DNA of 64,000 nt from Paracoccus lutimaris (GCF_003337565.1 NZ_QPJL01000003.1:213082-277081); one strand, 5' to 3'; positions 54,267 through 63,905 are shown, counted from the stretch's first letter. Notes: generated from the letters alone by a model not told the origin. Program-made: numbers and translations.

Positions 54267-55148
54267 TCAGAACATCTCGTTCTTGCGCATCTGGCTGAGA
54301 TAGCGCTTCATCCGCACCAGCCGCTGGCTTTCCACCCGGTCCAGCCGCCGCGCCACCAGCGTCGAGATGATGTCCACCGCCACCAGCGCCGCGATGCGCG
54401 AGGTGGTGGGGGTGAACAGGTCGGTGTTTTCCAGCGTTTCGACATTGATCAGCACGTCGGAATAGTTCGCCAGCGCAGTCTGGTTCGAGCCGGAGATCGC
54501 GATGACCTTGGCGCCCTGTTCGCGCGCCAGCCGTGCCAGCTCGACGATGGACAGCGTCTCGCCGGTATTCGAGATGGCGACCGCCACGTCGCCCGGCTGC
54601 ATCATCGAGGCGGCCATGAGCTGCTGATGGCTGTCCATGGTCGCATTGCAGGGCAGGCCCAGCAGCGGGAATTTCTGCTGGAAGTCCTGCGCCACGATCG
54701 CCGAGGCGCCGAAGCCGAAGATCTGCAGGCTGCGCGCCGACAGGATCAGCGCCACCGCCTCATTCACCTGCGCCATGTCCAGCTTGTGCCGCGCCCAGTC
54801 CAGCGAGGTCATCGTATAGTCGAAGATCTTGGCGGCGACCTCGTCGGGGGTGTCGTCATTGGCGATGGCCGATTGCGTCGCCGGCGTTCCCAGAACCAGG
54901 CTTTGCGCCAGCCGGATCTTGAAATCCTGAAAGCCGTCGCAGCCGATGGCGGTGCAGAAGCGGATCACCGTCGGCTGGCTGACCTCGGCGATCTCGGCGG
55001 TTTCGGCAACGGTGGCGTTCAGGATGCGCTGCGGATCGGCCAGCACGATATCGGCCACCTTGCGGTCCGATTTGCGCAACTCGGGGCGCATCATGCGAAT
55101 CGCCTCGAGAATGTTGCGCGGCGCGAGCGTTTCAGCCTGGCTGTTCAT
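54267..55148 (-). CDS. RpiR-family regulator (HTH + SIS)
   Basis: Sugar-phosphate-responsive regulator of 293 residues. An N-terminal helix-turn-helix (LRKSDRKVADIVL, VAETAEIAEVSQPTVIRFCTAIGCDGF) is followed by a SIS domain from about 125 (LQIFGFGASAIVAQDFQQKF and VAISNTGETLSIVELARLA). It is the last gene of the minus-strand sugar operon, overlapping the metallo-hydrolase stop by 4 bp. It likely controls both divergent sugar operons at 57.7 kb, with a phosphorylated sugar as signal (inference). Confidence 0.9.
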   Translation of the reverse strand: MNSQAETLAPRNILEAIRMMRPELRKSDRKVADIVLADPQRILNATVAETAEIAEVSQPTVIRFCTAIGCDGFQDFKIRLAQSLVLGTPATQSAIANDDTPDEVAAKIFDYTMTSLDWARHKLDMAQVNEAVALILSARSLQIFGFGASAIVAQDFQQKFPLLGLPCNATMDSHQQLMAASMMQPGDVAVAISNTGETLSIVELARLAREQGAKVIAISGSNQTALANYSDVLINVETLENTDLFTPTTSRIAALVAVDIISTLVARRLDRVESQRLVRMKRYLSQMRKNEMF

Positions 55149-56017
55149 GGGATCTGCCCGGTTGCCTGTGACGCGAGACCATACGACATATCGGCGCGCG
55201 CCGCCAAGGCATGCGGCGCCCGCGAGGCCCGCGCCATGGCCTCGATGCGGGGGCGGGGTGCGGTGTTGAAGTCGAACAGGTCGAAATGATGCGCGATCAT
55301 CGCCGGGATCGCGGCGGCGCGGGCCAGATCCAGCGCCTCGGCCATGTCCAGATTGCCGGGCACGCCATTGCCGGCGCGGGTGGCATCGCGGCCATTGACC
55401 GGCAGCAGCGCCAGATCGGCCCGCAGGGCGCGGACCTCGTCGATCTGCCCGGCAAAGGGGATGGTGTCGCCCGAATGGAACACCCGCGCGCCGCCCATCG
55501 TCAGCATCAGCCCCAGAAAGCGGTGATGGCCGGCCTCGTCGCGCGCCAGATCCTCATGCGCGGCGCGGGTGGCGGTGACGGTGATGCCGCCGCAATCCAG
55601 AACCTCGCCGGCATCGATGCCCCGCAGACGCTGCCGGGCAATGCCCGAGCGCTCAAGCGCGGTTGCCAGCGCGGCGCGGGGCGCGATCAGCGCGGCACCC
55701 GCATTGGCCGCCAGCAGCGCCGGCAGGGTGCCGGGGTCGAGATGGTCGGTATGGGCATGGGTGGCCAGCACCAGATCGACATGGCGGATGGCCCCCGGCG
55801 CGACCGGCGCCGGCATCATGCGCAGATGCGCAAACCGCGTGCCGCGATATTTCTGCGCCAGCGAATCCGACAGATAGGGATCGATGACGGCCCGCCGCCC
55901 GCCGCCCTCGATAACGAAACCGGCCTGTCCCAGCCAGAACAGCCGCAGCGCCCCGCCCGGAGGCTGCGCGAGGATCTGCGCCAGCGGCGCGGGCAACGGC
56001 GTTTCGGTCAGGCGCAT
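55145..56017 (-). CDS. Metallo-beta-lactamase-fold hydrolase (UlaG-like)
   Basis: A 290-residue MBL-fold protein with metal-binding HAHTDHLD (about residue 85-92), a further His in RAAHEDLARDEAGHH, Asp in FHSGDTIPF and the C-terminal His in IPAMIAHHFDLFDF. UlaG-type enzymes hydrolyse sugar lactones (L-ascorbate-6-P lactone), which would suit this sugar operon, but the exact reaction is not known. It lies between the AroE-like gene and rpiR and is translationally coupled to the latter. Confidence 0.82.
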   Translation of the reverse strand: MRLTETPLPAPLAQILAQPPGGALRLFWLGQAGFVIEGGGRRAVIDPYLSDSLAQKYRGTRFAHLRMMPAPVAPGAIRHVDLVLATHAHTDHLDPGTLPALLAANAGAALIAPRAALATALERSGIARQRLRGIDAGEVLDCGGITVTATRAAHEDLARDEAGHHRFLGLMLTMGGARVFHSGDTIPFAGQIDEVRALRADLALLPVNGRDATRAGNGVPGNLDMAEALDLARAAAIPAMIAHHFDLFDFNTAPRPRIEAMARASRAPHALAARADMSYGLASQATGQIP

Positions 56018-56085
56018 TGCCGCGCCACCCCGACGGCCGGGGGCAGGGCGGGCGCAGGCGGCGCGGTCACGATGCCCGCCATCGC

Positions 56086-57039
56086 CTAGCCCCTGGCCGC
56101 CGCGCGGGCGATCCCGGTCAGCCGGTCGATGGTTGCCGCATCGGTGCCGATGGGGATGTGGAACACCTCGGCGATGACCTGGGTCCAGCCATGGATGAAA
56201 TAGGTCCAGCCGTCGACGATGGTCAGGCCGCGCGCATCCTGCTGGGCGCGGGCCTGATCCAGAAACACCAGATCGCCGCGATAGTTCAGGTCCCAGACCA
56301 CGGCGCCCTGCGGAAACACCGCCGCATCCGTCAGCGGCGAGCCGGGCGCATCCTTGCCCAGCCCGGTCGCGTTGATCACCAGCGAGCCCGGCTTCAGCCC
56401 CGGCAGCACGGCGTCATTGTCGGCGGGCGCGGGGGCCAGGACATAGTCCAGCGCCACATCGGTCGGGATCTGGCCGTGGATGTGGCGGATTTCGTCCAGC
56501 CGCGGCCGCGAGCGGTTCGAGACCACGATCCGCGCGGGCACGTCACGGCCGCGCGCCTTGCGCATCAGATGCCAGGTCAGCGCGATGGTCGAGCCGCCGG
56601 CGCCGATCGCGAAGACCTCGGCGCCGCTGCCGGCGAAATAGCCCTCGCCCAGAAAGCCGTCGATGGCGAGACCGGAGGAGATCGGGTCCTTGGCATGGCA
56701 GACCAGCTGGCCCGCATGCTTCGAGATGCACGAGGTTTCCTTCATCAGCGCCGCAAACGGGTCGATCACGTCGAACATGTCGCGGCAGGCGTTGAAGAGG
56801 TCGATCTTGTGGGTGGTGACCAGCGCCCCCAGCGACAGCGGGTCGTCGCGGATGAAGGCCACCGCCTCGCGATAGGCTTCGGGCTCGGCATGAAGGGGGA
56901 AATCCATGCCCTTGATCTGCGCATCGCCCAGGCCCAGTTCCCGCGCCCAGGCGGGAAACACCTTCATGATCGAACTTTTGGCGGTGGTGACGCCGATGAA
57001 ATACAGCGTCGGCCGGTCGGCGGGGCGATATTGCGTCAT
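56086..57039 (-). CDS. Shikimate/quinate dehydrogenase-like oxidoreductase
   Basis: A 317-residue protein related to AroE. The N-terminal substrate domain has the catalytic Lys in LVTTHKIDLFNACRDMF and the Asp-like GLAIDGFLGEG region; the NAD(P)-binding part has FAIGAGGSTIALTWHLM. It is longer than AroE (about 270), and the surrounding genes are sugar genes, so a shikimate role is doubtful. It may oxidise a cyclic polyol or sugar acid (inference). It overlaps the cupin isomerase stop by 4 bp. Confidence 0.78.
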   Translation of the reverse strand: MTQYRPADRPTLYFIGVTTAKSSIMKVFPAWARELGLGDAQIKGMDFPLHAEPEAYREAVAFIRDDPLSLGALVTTHKIDLFNACRDMFDVIDPFAALMKETSCISKHAGQLVCHAKDPISSGLAIDGFLGEGYFAGSGAEVFAIGAGGSTIALTWHLMRKARGRDVPARIVVSNRSRPRLDEIRHIHGQIPTDVALDYVLAPAPADNDAVLPGLKPGSLVINATGLGKDAPGSPLTDAAVFPQGAVVWDLNYRGDLVFLDQARAQQDARGLTIVDGWTYFIHGWTQVIAEVFHIPIGTDAATIDRLTGIARAAARG

Positions 57040-57671
57040 GCCGCCACCCCGGCGTTTTCAAGGATCGCGCGGACATCCTCGGGGCTGCGGTTGCGCCATG
57101 CGGTGTTGTCCTCGGCCACCCAGCCGCCCTTACCGTCATCCATGATGCGCACGCGCATGCCGCCCGACCGCGCGATGATGCTGTAATCCTGCCCGGAATC
57201 GGCGGGGTAGGAAAAGAACATCACCAGATCCTCGTCGCCGATATTGACCGAGCGGTGGATCCAGAACGGCGGCACATAGCAGACCTGCTGCGGCCCCATC
57301 TCGACCAGCCGCACCTCGCCATCGGGGCTTTCCATCTGCATGATGCCGCGCCCCGACAGGGTCTGGTAGATCTCGGGCCGGTCGCCATTGGCATGGATAT
57401 GGCCGCGGGTCAGGAAATATTCGCGCCCGACCTTGCCCGGCGCCATCCGGGTCACGCCCAGGATCATGTCCGAGGTCTTGCCGCCGGGCGTATAGGAGGT
57501 CACCTCATAGGCGATGTCATCGGCCCTGTCGGCCAGGATCGATTCGAAGGCCGCCCGGTCGGCGTAAAGCCCGTCGAGGTCGCGGTAGCTCTTGCGGTAA
57601 TGCCCGTCACCATTTTCCAGCATGCCGGTCGTGACCGAGATGGTGCAAAGCCGGGGTTCGGTGAAGTTCAT
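57036..57671 (-). CDS. Cupin-type glucose-6-phosphate isomerase
   Basis: A 211-residue cupin of the archaeal-type phosphoglucose isomerase family. Metal ligands are visible: the His pair and Glu in TRGHIHANGDRPEIYQTLSG and the later His in VCYVPPFWIHRSVNIG. This family isomerises glucose-6-P and fructose-6-P (some members act on mannose-6-P) and is unrelated to the common PGI. It is the first gene of the minus-strand sugar operon, divergent from an ABC binding protein, suggesting use on a specific sugar phosphate rather than in glycolysis. Confidence 0.83.
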   Translation of the reverse strand: MNFTEPRLCTISVTTGMLENGDGHYRKSYRDLDGLYADRAAFESILADRADDIAYEVTSYTPGGKTSDMILGVTRMAPGKVGREYFLTRGHIHANGDRPEIYQTLSGRGIMQMESPDGEVRLVEMGPQQVCYVPPFWIHRSVNIGDEDLVMFFSYPADSGQDYSIIARSGGMRVRIMDDGKGGWVAEDNTAWRNRSPEDVRAILENAGVAA

Positions 57672-57888
57672 GTCGTTCTCCCATCAAAAATGGTAGTAGC
57701 AATACCAATATCGTCAAAATTTACGACCTGATCCGCCGTATTTCAACGATTTTGTTGTGGTTCACTACCAAATGTCGTGAATAATCGTTGACGCATGGAA
57801 ATGGTCCTCCTAGCATCGGTCTTGATCAGTCACTTGCGGCGGCGCCGGTTTTGCGCCGCACGGCCGGCTCGATCCAGGGGAGGAGTAT
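57672..57888. promoter_or_regulatory. Divergent promoter region of the two sugar operons
   Basis: 217 bp. TGGTAGT (57691-57697) is inverted as ACTACCA (57764-57770). A good promoter for the plus-strand operon is TTGACG (57788-57793), 17-nt spacer, TAGCAT (57811-57816). Several TCGT/ACGA and CAAC/GTTG boxes lie between, candidate RpiR sites. Confidence 0.5.
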
Positions 57889-58866
57889 ATGAAAGCGATA
57901 ACGATGGTTGGCGCGCTGCTGGGCGCCACGATGATGACGACTGCCGCCATGGCCGAGGTCAAGGCCGCGGGCGAATGCTCGATCGGGGTGGCGATGTACA
58001 CGCTGGGCGCGCCCTATTTCGCCGCGCAGGAGGTTGCGGCGCGGGCCGCGGCCGAGGCGGCGGGCTGTTCGGTCCGCACCGCGGATGGCCAGAACGACAT
58101 GGTCAAGCAGATCGGCGATATCGAGGACATGGTCGCCGCCGGAGTCAACGTGCTGATCGTGAACCCGCGCGACGCGCTGGGTCTGGTGCCGGCGGTCGAT
58201 GCCGCCACCGCGCAGGGCGTGCATGTCGTGGCCATGGATTCGATGCTGGATCCTTCGGCCAATTTCATCACCAACGTCTCTGCCTCGAATGGCGAGAACG
58301 GCAAGCTGGTGGGCGAATGGCTGGCCAAGAAGACCGCCGGCGAGCCGCTGAAGATCGCGCTGCTGTCGGGCACGCAGGGCAATGTCGTCGGTCAGGCGCG
58401 CCGCATGGGCGTGCTGAGCGGGCTGATGGATGCCGAGCTGACCAATTACGGCCATGCCAATATCGAGATCGTTGGTCAGGGCTGGGGCAACTGGTCGACC
58501 GAGGGTGGTCTGGCGGCAATGGAGGACCTGCTGACCGCGCATCCCGATATCAATGTCGTTCTGGGCGAGAACGACTCGATGGTGATCGGCGCGCGCGAGG
58601 CGCTGAAGGCCGCTAACCGGCTGGACGGCGTGTTGCTGGTCGCCGCGGCGGACGGCCAGAAGGAAGCCTATGAGATGATCAAGAGCGGCGAATACGGCGC
58701 CACCGGCCTGAACGATCCCGCCGCGCTGGCCCGTCTGGCAGTCGAGATCGGCGTCAAGGCGCTGAACGGCGAAGAGCAGAACCTGACCAAGTTCACCTTT
58801 ACCGAGCCGGCCGTGGTCACCCAGGAAAACGTCGATCAATATTACAAGCCCGACTCGATGTTCTGA
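57889..58866 (+). CDS. Sugar ABC transporter substrate-binding protein (RbsB-like)
   Basis: Periplasmic binding protein of the ribose/galactose type (periplasmic binding protein 4 domain), 325 residues. A signal peptide ends near ALLGATMMTTAAMA. The two-lobed fold shows MYTLGAPYFAAQEVAARAAAE, VNVLIVNPRDALGLVPAV and the hinge-region INVVLGENDSMVIGA. GGGGAGGAG precedes the ATG. First gene of a five-gene operon with its ATPase, permease, a kinase and an SDR. The ligand is unidentified. Confidence 0.92.
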   Translation: MKAITMVGALLGATMMTTAAMAEVKAAGECSIGVAMYTLGAPYFAAQEVAARAAAEAAGCSVRTADGQNDMVKQIGDIEDMVAAGVNVLIVNPRDALGLVPAVDAATAQGVHVVAMDSMLDPSANFITNVSASNGENGKLVGEWLAKKTAGEPLKIALLSGTQGNVVGQARRMGVLSGLMDAELTNYGHANIEIVGQGWGNWSTEGGLAAMEDLLTAHPDINVVLGENDSMVIGAREALKAANRLDGVLLVAAADGQKEAYEMIKSGEYGATGLNDPAALARLAVEIGVKALNGEEQNLTKFTFTEPAVVTQENVDQYYKPDSMF

Positions 58867-58939
58867 TACGGTCATGAAAGGCCGGGCCGTCCGCGGGCGC
58901 GGGCGGCCCGTTGCCAGCCGGCGACAGGGGGGAAAGCCA

Positions 58940-60445
58940 GTGGCGGCGCTGATTGAACTTCAGGGCATCACCAAGTCCTTTGCGGGCATCCATGCCCTGA
59001 CCGAGGTCGATTTCGACCTGCATGCCGGCGAGGTGCATGCGCTGGTGGGCGAGAACGGTGCCGGGAAATCGACCCTGATGCGGGTGCTGGGCGGCGAGAT
59101 GCGCCCCGATTCCGGCCGCAACCTGATCGAGGGGCAGGAGGTCCGGCTGACCGGTCCCACCGACGCCATCGGGCGCGGCATTTCGGTGATTCACCAGGAA
59201 ATGGCGCTGGCCCCCGACCTGTCGGTGGCCGAAAACATCTTTCTGGGCGCGCTGCCCCAGGGCATCAACTGGCGCCGGCTGCGGGAACGGGCGCGGGCGC
59301 TGATCGGGCGGCTGGGCTTCGAGATCGCTCCGGGCGATCAGGTCTCGGATCTGTCGGTGGCCCATCAGCAGGTGGTCGAGATCGCCAAGGCGCTGTCGCG
59401 CGACGCCCGGGTGATCGTCTTTGACGAGCCGACGGCGGTGCTCTCGACCGGCGATGCCCGCCGGCTTTTGCAGATCATCAAGGATTTGCGCGCCTCGGGC
59501 GTCGGCATCGTCTATATCTCGCACCGGCTGGACGAGATCTACGAGATCGCCGACCGCATCACGGTGATGAAGGATGGCCGCCGGGTCGACACCGTCACCC
59601 CGGAATCGACCCCGGTCGACGAACTGATCCGGAAGATGGTCGGCCGGCCGCTGTCGCAGCTGTTCGGCGAAAAGCCGGACACGCAGCCCGGCGACGAGGT
59701 GCTGCGGGTCCGCAACCTGCACCTGCCCAATGGCATCCATGATGTCAGCTTCGCGATTCGCCGCGGCGAGGTCGTGGGTCTGGGCGGGCTTGTCGGCTCG
59801 GGCCGGACCGAGGTGGCGCGGGCGATCTTCGGCGCCGATCCGGTTTCGGGCGGCGAGATGGAGCTGAACGGCCAACCCTACCGGCCGCGCTCGCCCCGGC
59901 AGGCGGTGCGGCAGGGCGTCGGGCTGGTGCCCGAGGACCGCAAGGGGCAGGGGGTCGTTCTGGACATGGAGATCCGCAAGAACGCCACCATGGCCAATTC
60001 GGCGCCGGTGACCACCGCCGGTTTCTTCCGCCCGGCCGCCGAACGCGGGCTGGTCGAGGGGCTGATCCGCTCGCTGCGCATCAAGCTGGGTTCGATGAAC
60101 GATCCGGTCTCGAGCCTGTCGGGCGGCAACCAGCAAAAGGTCGTGCTGGCAAAGTGGTTCAACGCCGATCCCGACCTGATCATCCTTGATGAGCCGACGC
60201 GCGGCGTCGATGTCGGCGCCAAGACCGAGATCTATACGCTGGTCCACCGCCTTGCCGCCGAGGGCAAGGCCGTGATCGTCATCTCGTCCGAACATGCCGA
60301 GCTGTTCGGCCTGTGCGACCGCGTGCTGGTGATGGGCGAGGGCGAGCTGCGCGGCGAATTGCTGCCGGCCGAGTTTACCGAAGAGAAACTGCTGACGCTG
60401 TCGATGACCCGCCGTCAGCCCGCACAGGCGGAGACCATGGCATGA
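58940..60445 (+). CDS. Sugar ABC transporter ATP-binding protein (RbsA-like, two domains)
   Basis: Double ATPase of 501 residues from the GTG at 58940 (GGGGGGAAA upstream; the ATG at 58874 lies close to the previous stop and adds 22 basic residues). Domain 1 has a canonical Walker A GENGAGKSTLMR and Walker B VIVFDEPTAVLS, but an atypical signature LSVAHQQVVEIAKAL as in RbsA. Domain 2 has a degenerate Walker A GLVGSGRTEVAR, a canonical signature LSGGNQQKVVLAKW and Walker B LIILDEPTRGVDV. This asymmetry is normal for the family. Confidence 0.93.
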   Translation: MAALIELQGITKSFAGIHALTEVDFDLHAGEVHALVGENGAGKSTLMRVLGGEMRPDSGRNLIEGQEVRLTGPTDAIGRGISVIHQEMALAPDLSVAENIFLGALPQGINWRRLRERARALIGRLGFEIAPGDQVSDLSVAHQQVVEIAKALSRDARVIVFDEPTAVLSTGDARRLLQIIKDLRASGVGIVYISHRLDEIYEIADRITVMKDGRRVDTVTPESTPVDELIRKMVGRPLSQLFGEKPDTQPGDEVLRVRNLHLPNGIHDVSFAIRRGEVVGLGGLVGSGRTEVARAIFGADPVSGGEMELNGQPYRPRSPRQAVRQGVGLVPEDRKGQGVVLDMEIRKNATMANSAPVTTAGFFRPAAERGLVEGLIRSLRIKLGSMNDPVSSLSGGNQQKVVLAKWFNADPDLIILDEPTRGVDVGAKTEIYTLVHRLAAEGKAVIVISSEHAELFGLCDRVLVMGEGELRGELLPAEFTEEKLLTLSMTRRQPAQAETMA

Positions 60446-61428
60446 CCGAGAACGCCGCAAGCTTCAACGAGGCCGGAACCCGCCGCCGCTTCGGTTTCGG
60501 CCGCGCCTTCCGCCAATACGGCACCTTCGTCATCTTCGTCCTGCTGATCCTTGTGGCGCAGGCGCAGTCCGACGCCTTCCTGACCGAGCGCAACATGATG
60601 AACGTGCTGCGCCAGATGTCGGGCATCGGCGTCATGGCCATCGGCATGCTGTTCGTCATCCTGACGCGCGGGATCGACCTGTCGGTCGGCTCGATCGCGG
60701 CGCTGGGTTCGGTCGCGACCGCCATTCTGGTCAAGGAATATCCGCTGCCCCTGGCGCTGGTCCTGGTGGTCGGCATGGGCGCGGCCTGCGGGCTGATCTC
60801 GGGCATCTTCATCGCCTTCTTCCGGCTGCCGGCCTTTGTCATCACGCTGGCGATGATGACCGCGGCGCGGGGATTCGCGCTGATCCTGTCGAATGGCCAG
60901 CCGATCACGCTGGGCGCGCCGGGCAAGGCGCTGCAGGGCTTTGGCACCTCGTTCACGCTGGGGGTGCCCAATCCGGCGCTGCTGATGATCGCGCTGTTCG
61001 CTCTGGCCTTCGTGGTGCTGAATTACAGCCGCTTCGGCCGGCTGGTGAAGGCCATCGGCTCGAACGAGGAGGCGGTGCGGCTGTCGGGGATCTCGGTGCC
61101 GTGGTACGTGCTGTCGGTCTATGTCATTTCCGGCGCATTGTCGGCGGTGGCGGGGGTTCTGGTCACGTCGCGCTCGGGCGTGGGTTCGGCCTCGGTCGGG
61201 GACGGGAACGAGCTGGACGTGATCGCTGCCGTGGTCATCGGCGGCGCCAGCCTGATGGGCGGCGTCGGCGGCGTCATCAACACCTTCATCGGCGTGCTGA
61301 TCCTGGGCGTCATCGGCAATATCATGAACCTTGCCGGGGTGCCGGGCTATCACCAGCAGGTCTATCTGGGCGTCATCATCGTCGCTGCCGTGCTGATCCA
61401 GAACGGCTCGACCCTGCTCAGGCGCTAG
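60442..61428 (+). CDS. Sugar ABC transporter permease (RbsC-like)
   Basis: Inner-membrane permease, 328 residues with about nine hydrophobic helices. Typical segments: ILTRGIDLSVGSIAALGSVA, LPAFVITLAMMTAARGFALI, the cytoplasmic loop KAIGSNEEAVRLSGI and VVIGGASLMGGVGGVINTF. The ATG at 60442 overlaps the ATPase stop (ATGA). Probably works as a homodimer with the RbsA-like ATPase. Confidence 0.93.
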   Translation: MTENAASFNEAGTRRRFGFGRAFRQYGTFVIFVLLILVAQAQSDAFLTERNMMNVLRQMSGIGVMAIGMLFVILTRGIDLSVGSIAALGSVATAILVKEYPLPLALVLVVGMGAACGLISGIFIAFFRLPAFVITLAMMTAARGFALILSNGQPITLGAPGKALQGFGTSFTLGVPNPALLMIALFALAFVVLNYSRFGRLVKAIGSNEEAVRLSGISVPWYVLSVYVISGALSAVAGVLVTSRSGVGSASVGDGNELDVIAAVVIGGASLMGGVGGVINTFIGVLILGVIGNIMNLAGVPGYHQQVYLGVIIVAAVLIQNGSTLLRR

Positions 61429-61432
61429 CGCG

Positions 61433-62938
61433 ATGGGGGTGACGGTCGCGATCGATATCGGCACCGGCTCGACCCGGGCCGCGCTGATGGGGGCGGATGG
61501 CCGCGTGCTGTTCGTCGCCGCGCGCGAATACCGGCAGATCACCCCGGCCTTCGGCTGGTCCGAGCAGCGCCCCGCCGACTGGTGGGCCGCCGCCTGCGCC
61601 ACCCTGCACGAGGTCGCCGGCCACGCCCGCGACCATGGCCACGAGATCGCGGCCCTTTGCGCCTGCGGCCAGATGCATGGCACGGTGCTGGTCGACGCCG
61701 ATGGCAACCCGACGCGCGAGGCGGTGCCGCTGTGGAACGACAAGCGCACCCTGCCGCAGGTCCAGGCTTTCGAGGCGGTCGAGGACATTGCCGCATGGCT
61801 GCCCGTCACCGCCAACCCGCCGACCCCGGCCTGGCCCGCCTTCAAGCTGCAATGGCTGCGCGACAACGACCCGGCGGCCTGGGCGCGCACGGCCAGCGTG
61901 ATGATGCCCAAGGATTACGTCAATCTGCGCCTGACCGGCGAACGGGCGATGGACTGGACCGACGCCGCCTGCTCGTTTCTGATCGACGCGCAAACCGGGC
62001 AATGGTCGGAACGGGTCTTTCAGCGGCTGGGGCTGGACCCGGCGATAATGACGCCGATCCGGCGGCCCTCGGAGATTCTGGGCCATGTGACCCGCGCCGC
62101 GGCCGCCGAAACCGGCCTGCCCGCGGGTCTGCCGGTGCTGGTCGGTGGCGCCGATTACCCGGTGGCGCTGCTGGGCTCGGGCGTGTGCCGTCCGGGGCTG
62201 GCCTCCGAGGTGGCGGGGACGTCCTCGATTCTGACGCTGGTTTCGGAAAGGCCGGTGCTGGACCCCGAGATCAGCAACGTTGGCACCACCGAGGGCAATT
62301 GGGGCGCCTTCGTCCTGCTTGAGGCTGGCGGCGACAGCGCCCGCTGGGCCCGGCGCGCCTTTCACGACGATGCGCTTGGTTATGGCGACATCCTGCAGGC
62401 GGCCGAGGGCGCGGCGGCGGGGTCGCAATCGCTGTTCTTCCTGCCCTTCCTGGTCGGCGAAAGGCTGGGCGCGCATCGCAATTCGCGCGCGCAGTTCTTT
62501 GGCCTGACCGCCCGCCACGGCCTGCCGCAGATGCACCGCGCCGTGCTTGAGGGCGTGGGCTTCGCGGTCAACCGCCATCTGCGCATCATGGAGCGCGCCA
62601 CCGGCACGCGGCCCGAGGTGCTGATCGCCTCGGGCGGGGGCGCGCGGGCGGATCTGTGGCTGCGCATCAAGGCCAGCATCTATGGCCGCCCGATCCTGAT
62701 ACCGGCCGAGCCGGAATGCGGGCTGGTCGGCTGCGCCATCCTGTCGGCGGTGGCGACGGGCGCGGCGTCGGATCTGGCCGGGGCGGCGGCGCGGCTGGTG
62801 CGACACGAGCGCGAGGTCCTGCCCGATCCGCGCTGGCAGGAGCTCTATTCGCGCATGCAGCCGGTGTTCGACCGGCTCTATCATGCGGCGCAGGAATTTT
62901 ACGACGATCTGGATGATCTGGACGCCGCCGGCGCCTGA
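61433..62938 (+). CDS. FGGY-family carbohydrate kinase (xylulokinase-like)
   Basis: ATP-dependent sugar kinase of 501 residues. N-terminal IDIGTGSTRAALMGADG, the sugar-binding CACGQMHGTVLVD and DWTDAACSFLIDAQ, and the C-terminal ATP motif ASGGGARADLWLRIKA are visible. It starts 4 bp after the permease. Xylulokinase-type members phosphorylate keto-pentoses; together with the SDR that follows, oxidation of a polyol and phosphorylation of the ketose is a plausible route (inference). Confidence 0.9.
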   Translation: MGVTVAIDIGTGSTRAALMGADGRVLFVAAREYRQITPAFGWSEQRPADWWAAACATLHEVAGHARDHGHEIAALCACGQMHGTVLVDADGNPTREAVPLWNDKRTLPQVQAFEAVEDIAAWLPVTANPPTPAWPAFKLQWLRDNDPAAWARTASVMMPKDYVNLRLTGERAMDWTDAACSFLIDAQTGQWSERVFQRLGLDPAIMTPIRRPSEILGHVTRAAAAETGLPAGLPVLVGGADYPVALLGSGVCRPGLASEVAGTSSILTLVSERPVLDPEISNVGTTEGNWGAFVLLEAGGDSARWARRAFHDDALGYGDILQAAEGAAAGSQSLFFLPFLVGERLGAHRNSRAQFFGLTARHGLPQMHRAVLEGVGFAVNRHLRIMERATGTRPEVLIASGGGARADLWLRIKASIYGRPILIPAEPECGLVGCAILSAVATGAASDLAGAAARLVRHEREVLPDPRWQELYSRMQPVFDRLYHAAQEFYDDLDDLDAAGA

Positions 62939-63051
62939 CCGCCCGGATCGTGCCGGCGGCGGATGGGGCGGCAGGGGAAGGACGCGGCATGATGCGCAGC
63001 GCCGCGACGACCGGGAACAAGCCGCGCAAGCGGACCTGAGGAGGAGGCAAG

Positions 63052-63828
63052 ATGAAGGACATGGATATGGGCAGCGTGGTGGACACGTTCCGCAAGGACC
63101 TGTTCGCGGGCCGGCATGTAATCATTTCGGGCGCGACCAGCGGCATCGGGCTGGACATCGCGCGCGGCTTTGCCGCGCTGGGGGCCGAGGTGACCGCGAC
63201 CGGCTCGTCGGCGGTCAAGATCGCCGCGCTGAGCGGCGAGGCCGCAAACATCCGCTTTGAGCTGCTGGATGTGCGCGACCGCGAGGGCGTGCGCGAATTC
63301 TGCGCCCGGCAAAGCCGCTGCGACGTGCTGGTGAACGGCGCCGGCATCGCCCGCGGCGGCGAGGAATGGGACGAGGACATCTTTCTGGACACGATGGACG
63401 TGAACCTGAACAGCCAGTTCCGTCTGGCCATCGGCCTGCACGCGCGGCTGGCCGAGGCGCGGGGCGCGATCGTCAACATCGCCTCGATGCTCAGCTTCAT
63501 GGCCGATCCGGGCGTGCCGGCCTATACCGCCTCGAAGACCGGGATTCTGGGCCTGACCCGGGCGCTGGCGCATAAATGGGGCCGCGAGGGGATCCGCGTG
63601 AATGCCATCGCGCCCGGCTATCACCAGACCGACATGACCCGGCCGATCTGGTCGGTGCCTTACGGCAACAAGGCCGTAGCCGACCGCACGGCGCTGGGGC
63701 GCTGGGGCACGACCGTGGATCTGGTCGGGCCCTGCCTGTTCCTGGCCTCGCCGGCCTCGGCCTATGTCACCGGCATGTGCCTTGAGGTCGATGGCGGCTT
63801 TGTCAGCGGCAATCCGCTGGAAGCCTGA
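63052..63828 (+). CDS. SDR-family sugar/polyol dehydrogenase
   Basis: Short-chain dehydrogenase of 258 residues with GATSGIGLDIARGFA, NGAGIARGG, catalytic Ser in NIASMLSF and YTASK (about 158-162). GAGGAGG precedes the ATG. It resembles KduD and other sugar SDRs but the motif context does not fix the substrate. Last gene of the plus-strand sugar operon; a probable IS end begins about 80 bp downstream. Confidence 0.88.
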   Translation: MKDMDMGSVVDTFRKDLFAGRHVIISGATSGIGLDIARGFAALGAEVTATGSSAVKIAALSGEAANIRFELLDVRDREGVREFCARQSRCDVLVNGAGIARGGEEWDEDIFLDTMDVNLNSQFRLAIGLHARLAEARGAIVNIASMLSFMADPGVPAYTASKTGILGLTRALAHKWGREGIRVNAIAPGYHQTDMTRPIWSVPYGNKAVADRTALGRWGTTVDLVGPCLFLASPASAYVTGMCLEVDGGFVSGNPLEA

Positions 63829-63905
63829 TTTTTCCGTATAGTTGTCAGATTCCATTGGTTTTTGACTCACAGCGCGAGGTATTGCTATGCGCGCCGGGCA
63901 GGACC

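Noticed and set aside
63829..63905. Factor-independent terminator after the SDR gene
   Set aside because: T-runs are present (GATTTTTCC) but no adjoining GC-rich hairpin.
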